In this document: in pieces, positions 36,401 through 48,400 of the stretch
How positions within the stretch are numbered: the first letter of the stretch is position 1
How the letters are laid out: each line of letters begins with the position of its first letter
NCBI RefSeq assembly: GCF_901709675.1
Contig: NC_051095.1
Span: 23,829,456-23,893,455, forward strand
Length of the DNA stretch: 64,000 bases
From: Syngnathus acus
Lineage: Eukaryota; Chordata; Actinopteri; Syngnathiformes; Syngnathidae
Direction of reading: 5' to 3'
The notes under the pieces: model-generated
Told to the model about the DNA's origin: nothing
Databases searched by the model: none
Seen by the model: only the letters and a program-made list of their open reading frames with translations
Translations under genes and position numbers: made by a program

Positions 36401-39400
36401 ATCACTTTTACCTGAAGAGGATGCGGAATAGTTGGCGCAGATACATGTAGTCTGGGGCCTCTTCAAAGCGTAGGCCACGGCAATAGTTCAGGTACATGGA
36501 AAATTCAGCTGGAAAAGCCTGGAAACATTTATGAAAACACCAAGTTGTCCTGATGGAAATAGTCCCGATAATGTTAAGGAGTTCCACCTTTATCACCACC
36601 TGTATCTTACCTTACAGAGGATCTCCACCGGGGTAGACATCTTCTTTTCTGAGATTTTCTCATACTTCTGCTTCTTTGTGGCAGCCTGGTAAACAAACAT
36701 TTCACACATACTGTAAAACAAGCTATTCTTAATAAATTATTTTGACATTATTAATACAGCATAATACAGTCTCCAAGCATCTCCAGTCAGTCTAATATGC
36801 TGGAACTCATAAGAAGGAGCACATAATCTATATTTTGGAGTGCATTTTAAGATATTTCTGTTTGCTCTCAAATTGCTAATGGCCTGTTGCCAGTCTTTCC
36901 CTCTGGAATGACCTCCCCTTAAATCTTAGGCAAGTATATAACCTTGATTTTACCAGGTAAAAGACCCATTGAGATTGGAATCTCTTAATAGGGGGATCTG
37001 GCCAAGAGGAAATCAGCACACGTCAACAGATATATATAGTGAAGAGACAGAACATGTATAGCAGTAGAAAAAAAGCAATAAAATAAATAACAGAGCTGGA
37101 TCATGTCTTGGTGCCACAGTTGGAATCACAAAAAAATAGTTTCATGGCCTCGCATTGCCTGTCAGCCAAGATGGAGCGAAAGCTTGCACATAAGACAAGC
37201 ACAGACCGTTTCAAGTAATTCAGGACAGAGTTCAATATTGATGAAATCGCCTCTCTGTCCATTTTTAAAACGTGTTTGAAGACAAATTTTTAATCTTTGG
37301 CTTTTGCCTGTTTTGCTGGTGTATATTAACTTGTGTTTCAATACTGTTTTCACTGTCTTTCTGGTTGTCCCCATTGCTATATCTGAAGCGCTCTGTTATA
37401 GCCACAGCTGTTGTAAAATGCACTACATAATGTTGTATTGTATTTTAAGAATCATTTCATATTTTTTTAGTGCCCCTATCAATAACAACTAGCAATTAAG
37501 ACCACAAGAATATATATCGACTTAATAGGAAGGTTTGGCTTTCAGGGGGAATTTCAGATTGAACCGCGAAATTACCGTATTTTCCGCCCTAAAAGGCGCA
37601 CCGGGTTATAAGGCGCACCTTCAATGAACGGCCCATTTTAAAACTTTGTCCATATATAAGGCGCACCGGATTATAAGGCGCATAAAATAGAAGCTATACT
37701 GCATCAAACTGAGGTTGACTAGGGTTGCGGTATGCATCCACTAGCCAATAACCAACGAGCCCTCTGTAAACAATCGCGTTTCTCAAACGATCTCCTATAA
37801 AATGATCAGAACTGACTAAAGTTCGATCTAACGCATTGGTACTACTTACCTATGTTTCCCTTCCATATCGATCCGTAGATTTACTCGAAACATTAACAGA
37901 GCAGCCTATTTTGACATGAAATAGCCTGGTACGTATAGCAGCTATCGCAATAGCATTAGCCATCCGCAAAGTCTCACGAGCCTCAGCTCGCAATCTCCCA
38001 TGAGCCTCAGCGAAGTGTAAACAATCGCGTTTCTCAAACGATCTCCTATAAAATGATCGGAACTGACTAAAGTTCGATCTAACGCATTGGTACTACTTAC
38101 CTATGTTTCCCTTCCATATCGATCCGTAGATTTACTCGAAACATTAACAGAGCAGCCTATTTTGACATGAAATAGCCTGGTACGTATAGCAGCTATCGCA
38201 ATAGCATTAGCCATCCGCAAAGTCTCACGAGCCTCAGCTCGCAATCTCCCATGAGCCTCAGCAAAGTGTAAACAATCGCGTTTCTCAAACAATCTCCTAT
38301 AAAATGATCGGAACTGACTAAAGTTCGATCTAACGCATTGGTACTACTTACCTATGTTTCCCTTCCATATCGATCCGTAGATTTACTCGAAACATTAACA
38401 GAGCAGCCTATTTTGACATGAAATAGCCTGGTACGTATAGCAGCTATCGCAATAGAATTAGCCATCCGCAAAGTCTCACGAGCCTCAGCTCGCAATCTCC
38501 CATGAGCCTCAGCGAAGTGTAAACAATCGCGTTTCTCAAACGATCTCCTATAAAATGATCGGAACTGACTAAAGTTCGATCTAACGCATTGGTACTACTT
38601 ACCTATGTTTCCCTTCCATATCGATCCGTAGATTTACTCGAAACATTAACAGAGCAGCCTATTTTGACATGAAATAGCCTCGCGGGTACAACAGCTATTC
38701 GGTGACGCCCCCTGACTACAGTTGCCGTAATGCTGGGAAGCGATGCGACCTTGTAATTTACTAGTCGTACTAAAACGTACTGAAACATTTTGGCAGAGCA
38801 CTGTGTACAACCAGTATGGATCAACAAATTCATCAGTTGATCCATATATAAGGCGCACTGGCCTATAAGGCGCACTGTCGGCTTTTGAGAAAATTTTAGG
38901 TTTTTAGGTGCGCCTTTTAGGGCGGAAAATACGGTAAGTTTTTCTTCTTCAAACCCCCACATGCACATGACGAGAAACCATGAGAAGGCAACATTTGCTG
39001 CACCTTCAAAAAATTGCAATTGTTAGCTCAGTGGGATGGTGATATTACCCACAATGCTTCTGTTGACGTCACGAATGACAGGGATTACCAATAATGCGCA
39101 TATGTGCCAAAGACAGGCATACAGCCAGCGGCAGGAGACACGAGGCAGTGTCCATAAACGTGCCATATAAATAAATACATAAACGAATTGTCAACGATTC
39201 AATGAGTCGATAACTTTAATCGTGTGTGTCATAGGCACTGCTAAATGGCTAAACAAGGTGAAACATTTGTGTCAAAGTATTCACACCTGTGAATAATAAC
39301 CCTGCCCCACTCCCTGCTTTGGGATTTATTTCATTTTTAGGGGTATAATGGTATTATGGTTGAGGTTTTCCTGTAATTTTTTTCAAAAGCTGAATGTTCA

Positions 39401-42400
39401 TTTTTAACATTGCCTTTCTAGGAATTATCATCTATGTTTTCATACCTTCAGTCCTTGCCATGGTAAACAGGTTCTGTTGAAGTACATCAGTACATACCCC
39501 AGTGACTCCATGTCATCACGGCGACTAAAAAAAACAATTTTAGTTCAATATTATTTAGCAAAATGAAAGCATTAGGAGACACCAGCATCCTTTTCATGGA
39601 CACTGAAATCCCACGCAAAAAGTTATTGATGCAAAATCTTCCTCCTCTAATCGTGAACTCATCTGTATTCAGTTTACTCCACATCAGTGATCAAAGCAGG
39701 CTCATCGTATAATGACGTCTCATTGAGCTACTGTGTGAACGGACCTTTGTTCAATGCCCAGGTGTGCATTGATGGAGGCATAACGTGCTGTGCCAGTCAG
39801 GTTCTTGTCTTCTCTGTAGGGGATGTGCTGTCGTGAACGGTTGTCTCTGTACTTCTTTGCCAATCCAAAGTCAATAAGGAACAACTGTGAAGAGGGAGAC
39901 CAACACAACGGTTGTTATTCATGCTAAAATCCAGGAATCATCAGGAATTAACATGCACAGCAATCAAATCCATACACTTTTTAACATGGAAATATGTTTC
40001 TTTCTAATGATGTATTTAATTTCCTCGAAACATTGACTTTGAAGTATGAGGTATTACATGAATAGTATAAGGTATTGTATGAATTGAAGTATGCAGTTGG
40101 CTTAACCATGAACCACTCTCACACTATAGCACACTGACTGTGAGATGTGATGGATGTTGGAGGTTGTTAAGTGGTTGCTATAATGGGACATCATTGGTAT
40201 TTCGGTAGCACTGACACTCAGGAGACTATTACTTGGCAGTCCAGTCGCTATAATATAGATACAAAATGGCGGGATAAGCATATAAGAAGTCTAGATAATA
40301 TTTCCTCTGACCAAAAAGGCTCAGGTTCAAATATCTTGACTTCAAGGGCACATGTCAATCCCTCCATGTGACATGCAAAGCATAATACGGTTTATGTATT
40401 TCACGCCCGGCAGGTGCTGGTTGTGTTCAGTACATGTTATGTTCACTGTAGATGAGTAGAAAGCAAATCTGAATGCCATACCCATGTTGCATTAACGAGA
40501 GATTATGGATCGTGGTTATATCAGGGCTGTGGACTCGGACTCGGGGACTCGGACTCGGCCATTTTTGCCGGACTCGGAGCTGATTTTGACCGAGTCCACC
40601 GAGTCCGCCAATAAAAAAAATACGTTCAATTTTATTTTCATCATGCTGCTGAGAATGCGCGTAGGAATACTGTCCACAGCCCTGCTTGCTTGTTATGAAG
40701 ACAAATTTAGTTGTTGCGTGCGCGCCCGCGCCTGCGTGCGTGCACGTACAAGACCCACAATGCCCCGCGCGCAGCCAAGATGGAAGAACCCGGGAGCAGC
40801 GAGAGAACAATGTTTTGCCTCTAGATTTGGGGGGGAAACGGAGCGTAAGTTACGATCAATGCGGCCACGTTGAGTTGCACTTCGGCTAATGTTTACATTA
40901 TGTACCAATGTCAAGGACGATTATGTCACCCAGCTTATATCATTGATGTGTATCGATAGTTGTGGGGTCGTCACTAATTATTTGTGTTTAGATAAATGTC
41001 TGAGCTATAATGGTGTAATTAATGATTAAAACTTGAAAGTATCTGTTTATTGTATTCGTTTATATGTTTAATAAAGACAAAGCCATCACAAAACTGTTGT
41101 AATTATTTAGATTTTGATCTAAATTAGCCTTGAATAAAGACTAAGCAGTCACATGAATTAACAGAAAAAATGGACAGCCGGACTCGGACTCGTGGTCAAG
41201 AGGCCGGACTCGGTGCAAAAATCCGACCGAGTCCACAGCTTATACTACCGTAATTTTCGGACTATAAGTCGCGGTTTTTTTCATAGTTTGGGTGGGGGAC
41301 TTATACTCAGGAGCGACTTATATGTTTTTTTCACAAATTTTTACTTGATCATTAACACATCACTTACTTACAAGTATAGTTGACCACTTCACATGTTATT
41401 TTTAGTATAGTTGATCACTTCACATGCTTTGATATCTTTCTCTTGAACATATTCAAAACATGAAAAATAGAGAGAGAGAAATCAAATAAAGTAATTAACA
41501 CTTTAAAGCGCCATATCCTCTGGAGATGTCATCTGTCACCAGGATGACATAAAGGACGAGAAATTTGATCGATGGATTTAATGATTTGGAGTGACACAAA
41601 TGGTTTGATAATATTGTTGTTTATGTGATAGTTATTTAAAATATAGTTTATATATCGTTGTATGGGCCTGTGGAATAATTTGAACCGCGGCGCGGCACAC
41701 GGCATTGTTGACAAAGGACGATCGATGGATTTAATGAATTGGAGTGACACAGATGGTTTTATAAACGTGTTATTTATGTAATAGTTTTTTTTTTTTTAAA
41801 TAACTGAATGTTACGTCAGGCCCGTTCTCAGCTCCTCGTTTGTGTTTGTCACGTTAGCATACGGTATCGTTTAGCCTGTTGTTGCTCGTTCATGTCTGTT
41901 CTTGGTGTTGGATTTTGTCGAATAAATTGCCCCCCAAAATGCGACTTATACTCCGGAGCGACTTATATATGTTTTTTTTCACTTTTTGGGGCATTTTATG
42001 GCTGGTGCGACTTATACTCCGGAGCGACTTATAGTCCGAAAATTACGGTATATCATGTTTTAAAAACGAGTTAAAAACAAAAGTTAACATCTGTTTTGAA
42101 GTTGTGCCTACATAAGAATGCAGTCTTTAAAGTTATGCTGAACAAAACACCAAATTAAAAAGGTATGTGCCATCTGCCTTAAACTGTGACATAAGCAGTT
42201 CAGATAGTGGATGGAAAGAAATGCCGAAAAAGGTAGAATCAGCTGCAACCTTCACTAATAATCAAAACAGACAGTGGGCAATGTCTGCCTACCAACCTCA
42301 GCAAAGCAATATTTTACGGAGGTAAAAAGACAGTACATAACCACCCCTCGACAATGTGAGCCCTCATGTTTTGGAAGGTTGATAGAGTGGACGTTGCTGT

Positions 42401-45400
42401 CATGAAAGAAACTGTATGGTACAATATGATCAACCCATCTCAGGAAGTGTCAGTGTAAGAATTACATGAATGACTGCATTTACATGCAGTCAATTACCAC
42501 CAGGTTACCTCTTTTTTTAAGAGGGATTGGTGGTATACTGCGCTTGCTCTACATCCAAGTATTCGGTCTTTATAGTATGTACATGAAGCCCTTGTATGTG
42601 GACTGGGGAGCATCACCCCCCCTCCCACACACAAATTGTTTTGCCAAGTTACTTGGCCCTCGTCTAGCTTTTCTCTATTTGGTGAGGATGCAATTCCTGC
42701 AAAATTTGTTTTAGATTAGGTGGGCTACCGTGCATTTGAAAATTTGACTTGCAAGGCTGCTGATTTCGGCAGGTTAGTTAGTTGACAAAGCATGTTCTTT
42801 TATTGAGGGCCTTTGACAAAAGCACAAGGGTGAGCGGTTGCTAAAGTAAATCAGCATAGAGAATGTCAGAGTGAGTGTTAAATTGCTCGAACTGAAATTC
42901 ATGTGTGTGAACTTCGTAACTTTTTTCTGCCTTACGCGGGTGCATCATGATGGGAGAAGATGAGCTGCGGGAAGCAGAGAAGCAGTTTGTCAGGGGACTG
43001 GATCATGAGAGGGAAGAAAGCTTGGAGGTGTTCACATTAAATGATGTTGACATTAAAATGAAGCAGTGCAAAACAATTGAATAAATTGAATAAAGCTTCA
43101 AATATATTTTTTCCCCTTTTACCAATGTTAAAACATGGTGTTATCTTCATTCACTGATCTGGTAGCATTCCTGCTCATTCCTCCTTTTATAAGGACCAGT
43201 CTGCCCGATTCAAGAAAGCTACGAGTCCTCACATTGTGATGTCACAACGTGAGGAGCCACCTCCGTAATAGCCACTGCAGACTAAACACAGCTAATTTCT
43301 CAGAGCAGCTGTCCCTGCAACTTGAGTTGACATGAATTATTAAATGTTTCTACGTATACTCTGCAATGTGCTCAAGTACTTGTCATTGCCGTTTGGTGCA
43401 TTATAGGAGTTTCTATGTAATTTTGAGATGTCCTATTTTGTGAGTGATCACTGAAAACACCACGAGTCGACCTACGAACGTGTACGCGTACAGCGGAGTT
43501 CAAGTGAACCCGATGTCTTACTTTTCCGGTTAGCGAAAAAAGCGGCCAAAATAACTAATTTGTTAAGAAATTACACTGACATTGTGCCAAAGGTAAAGTA
43601 TAATCATATACACGTTTATAATCGGTTGTGGGAAGATTAAAGTAGCATGATACAGCTTCTTTAAATAAAAACCAACCAAAGTTTTCAGTTTCCGTTCCTA
43701 ATGTTACTCGTATGATTTCGTCATCTTCTAAAGTTTAGATATTGTTTAGAATCCAAACAGTATAGTGCAACTCTGCATAGTGTATAGTATTTGGATGGTA
43801 AGGTTAAAGCCACAGACTGGTATTGAAAAGTTCTGGGGGGACCATTCACCAGATCCGTTCATCTTTAATGTTTGCTATATAACACTAATCGTAACAACTA
43901 GAAGGCCGATTAGTCTCAGTTGAACTATTTAATGAATGCCAGGAAGCTCAAGACACAGCCATGGAGCCTTAATCTGACCGTTGCAGAATAAGATCTAATC
44001 TGTCCAAAATGTTTCTAACTCTACCTCCCACTCTGCCTCCCCCATACAGAAGGGTGACTCTGCCTAACCCATGAGATAGTAACTTTGCAGTCTTAAACTG
44101 GTTCTAGCTAGACGTATGTGCGAGTCATTTAGGTTCGTACGGTCTTTGGGGTCCAAGACCAATCTGCATTAGAAAGTTGCGTGGAGTCAAAGTGCATAAA
44201 ATTGAGGTTTAGCTGTATTAATTGCGACAGCTATCGAGAGTCGACTGGCAAACGACATCTGTGGAAGCCACAGTCCTTGCTTTGTTTTTCGCTTTTATAA
44301 ATAATAAATGGACTGAAGTCAAGTGTCAAAAAACAAAAATTATTCAAGAATTTAAAAAACAAAAAAAAACCCAGCAAATTTACTGGTTGCACATGCGCTA
44401 GATGAAAAATTTACTGTCAACTTTTACCAACACAAATATCAACATTTCAGTAGTCTGGGCCATTGATCAGCTAACCAACATAGACTGACCAGAGATTAGA
44501 ACTTTGCGGTCTAATTTATTGTGGTTTTTTTTTGTCCCTTTTTATTGATTCATACAATCGCCCCATCATTGTGATAACAGCAACAAAAAGGGAACACTGA
44601 GAAAAAGCATGTTTGGTGGCAGAAGCAGCCACAGTGAAGTGAGCAAAACCCTCATTTGCCGAATGTACTCTGACTTTGAGAATAGTGTGCAGAAGCTCTG
44701 TTGAAAGAAGTGGCTATTCTGCAAACAAACGTTTAAAACTCATTAGGTAAATCTTGCTCTCATCAGCTAACCAACAAAGTGCGGGGTTAATTTGTGCGCT
44801 CAAGATCAAAACCCGTACTACAACCCGTACTCTACAGGATAAATATTGTAAGATTGTGAGATGCTCACTATTACACCCACGGTTTGGCTATGATTCAACA
44901 ACAAATTATTTCAATCTCCACAAGATACACATTTTGCACTTATGCAAACTACAACCTTTGAATTAAGTTATTAAATAATCATTGCCGATTGAAAAGCTTT
45001 TGTTTTACGTAAGGCTTCAACCATACCAGGCTTGACATTGGTTTATAGTACTTGATTGACTCACAGGCCAAACAAAGTTACTGACCTCTACCCCGGAATT
45101 AGTGGCCTCTACCGCTGCAGGACTGAGGCAAGAAAGCCATTGCCTGGATGATAATATTGATGTTTACCCTCCTCTTCTGACAGTATGAAGTACAAGCTTG
45201 GTGGTCAGGTATAAAAGGTGCAAGGTGAACACTAATGGTCTTGCTGTCATTCACTATGCCTGTATATATAATTGCGAAGCGCCAACTGCTGTTGTGAGGA
45301 AGCTGGTGTTGCGGTAAAGGTCACACCTGGTTTAATCCTGAGAAAGATGGGTCCTGAGAAGAGCTAACCGCCAAGCTTCTTTTCCTCTTCCCCACTGATG

Positions 45401-48400
45401 AGTCTAAACACTAGGGCAGACAGTAGAGGGGCAGGGGTCAAAAATCACACAGCCGCTATCCACCTTTTAGTACAGTTAGCAAGAGTACAACAGGCAATTC
45501 TGATTGTACCCACTTAGTTTAATGCCAATTGGTTCTGTACAAAAGAGCAAGCACCTCTTGTGTAATAAAGGTTGGACCTACAAATACAATGTCCCTTTTG
45601 GGTATATTTGCTGAAGAAGAATCACAGGTGTGATTTGCTTCTGTCAGGACAACAATGGAAGAATAAGCCTGTACAATAAAATGGAAATCTCCACAAGAAG
45701 AAAAACAAAAAAGACATAAGTACCGTCTCGGATGAAGGTGTTGGGGGGGGGGGGGGGGGGGGGGGGGGGACTATGACCTTAATGCAATCAAATACTTTGG
45801 GATTTAGCATTCAGTCAGTCTAAATGCCAAGATCTATTCAATTCATACAATGGCCTGAAAAAGTATCTAAAGTTGTGGGAATTTCTCACATTTCAGCAAA
45901 GTTTATCAGGATGATTCGCAGGAAAACTTGGGGCAGACAGTTGAAGCTAAAACAAGGATGGATGGAAACTGCAACAGGACAATGATCCAAAACATAGAAG
46001 TAAATAGATGTCAGAATGGTTTCAGAAAAAACAAAATATATGTTCAAAATCCTGACTTGCAGCCAATTCAGATGCCGTGGCATGACCCCCAGAGAGCGAT
46101 TCATGCTAGACATCCCAGGATTCTGGCTGCAGCAGTTTTGTAAAGAGGAATGGGCAAAGATTGATCCTGATTGATGTGGCAGACTGATCTGTACGAACCG
46201 TCTGGTTCAAGTTTTTGCTGCCTTGCCTTCATTTCCTCACTCCTGCTACATTGTTTGTATGCAAACATTAATATACAAAAACATTCAAAAGTGATTTTGA
46301 AAAAGAGCAAATCACATTTGTTGGTGAGTTTGCGCAGAAATGTGAGAAATTCCAAAAGCTTCAGACACATCTCAGGTCATTGTTTGTAAACAGAAAGAAA
46401 TGTTTTGACTGGCTTATTTTTATCACAATGATGATTGGAGGGTGCAAACCCAAATGTGATGTCATCCAATCGCTAGCCACACACTTTCAGCAATCACAAA
46501 CTGCAGCTTCCTAGATGTCAAGAATTGCACGATGTTGATTGATATATAAAGTCTATATAGACCTGTACAAACGCCAGGTTTTTGTGATGCAAAAAAATAA
46601 GACCAACAAAATAAAAAAATAAAAGTTTCCTAATTCCCCGTGACCCCCCGTCGGGACAAGCGGTATAGAAAATGGATGGATAGGTTTCCTAATCCGACCC
46701 GTACAACCTATTGAGGGGGGTGGCTGAAATATTTTAGAGTGAGAAAAAAATCTTGGGATGATATGGTTGCACAAGTGTGCACACCCTTTACGTGGCAATA
46801 CGGTATTATCCATCATTGAAAACTAATCAACACTTGTCGCTATTTAACGAAACTGATTTGCCGGCTGTACGAGATAGGAAAAACATGCAATATGGAATAT
46901 GGATGTTAACTATAGCGATAATTAACACGTACCTAAAGAAAAGAACATTATCTAATGAAAGAAGTCATTCTTTACATGGCAAAATAAACTAGCTTAGTGT
47001 GTTCTTAGCTAATGGATTATTATTCCCCTAGGTATTGTTCAACTACTGGGTGGTGATTTGCATTTAAATTGCATCGGACTGGTCAAATTCTGATAAAAGC
47101 ATAAAAATTCATGTACCTAAAGAAAAGACATTATCTAATTAGTATTTTTAATGCGTGGCAGAATAAACTAGTTTAGTGCGTTCTTAGCTAATGAATTATA
47201 ATTCCCCTAGGTATTGTTCAACTACTGAGGTGGTGATTTGCATTTAAATTGCATCGAACTGGTCTAATTCTGATAAAGCAAAAAAATTCCAAAACAAAAT
47301 GAATAACTGTCTTTGCGATATGCATATGCCATAGGCCATTATCACAAGATATATTTTTCTGTGCAGCCCTAATTAATTTATCAATGAAGTTCAGATGTTC
47401 TAATATGCTTTTCCTGACAGTTCTGTTACCACATTTTACCGCACTAGCAGATCTGATCCAAGATATCAAGTCAGAAGATGGGTAAAATGAATTTCCTAGG
47501 CATTGGTTATACCAGGGAACAAAGTGAAGACAGTCGTAATCAAGTGAAGAAAATATGGCACAAAAGTGACGTAGCAAAAACAATCTCTCCACAACGATGA
47601 CCAGAAGTAGAAGAAGCTGCAGCATTGAGTGGGCTGCAGCAACCTCTGGCAAGTATTAACTATTTAATACAGGTGAGAACAATCTTCCATTCTCAATTGT
47701 CAGGGTAACAAGACAAAAGTCTTACCTTAGAAAGAAAAACATACAGGCCCAGCAAAATATTGCACAGATACTTAAAATCTACCAACAGCACAATTGGACA
47801 AATTACCTGTGAAACCAAGCTTTTTAGCTATAATTCCAAAAGGTATGCTGTGCGCAAACAAAACTGCACAACACCAAAACAACAGTATACCTACAGTGAT
47901 GCCAGGAGGCAGAAGCATCATTCTTTGGGGTTGCTTTTCTTCAGCTGAAACTGGGGGCTTATGTAAAATGAAGGGAGTTATGAACGACCAGTCAGTGTTA
48001 GCACAAAACCTTCCGGTTACTGCTAGAAAGCCCAAGACAATTTTTAGCAAGACAATGGCTCAAAGCAAACATTCAAATAAACAATGGATTCAGCAGAAGA
48101 ATATGAAGGTTTTGGAATAAGCCAGTAACAGCAACAGTATGAATCTACAAAGCCACCTCATTTGCTATGACAGCGAACTACACAAAGGTTACAAGAAAGG
48201 TAAACCAAGTCAGTCGACAATCACTACTGCGGAGATGTTAGGTATCACAAAATTACTCTGAATCGACCAACACTGGAATCGAGACTTGAGCTACCCGGTC
48301 GCACTTCACGAAGACATTCCTGCATTGTATGCTGGTGCTAGAGTAAACGTGAACAGAATGAAGCAAAACGTGTAACGTAAGTTGCTACTGATGTGTCGTA

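Noticed and set aside
38101-39019. Minus-strand frames with a shared N-terminus in repeated copies
   Set aside because: They read through the 251-bp tandem units inside a non-coding TIR element.
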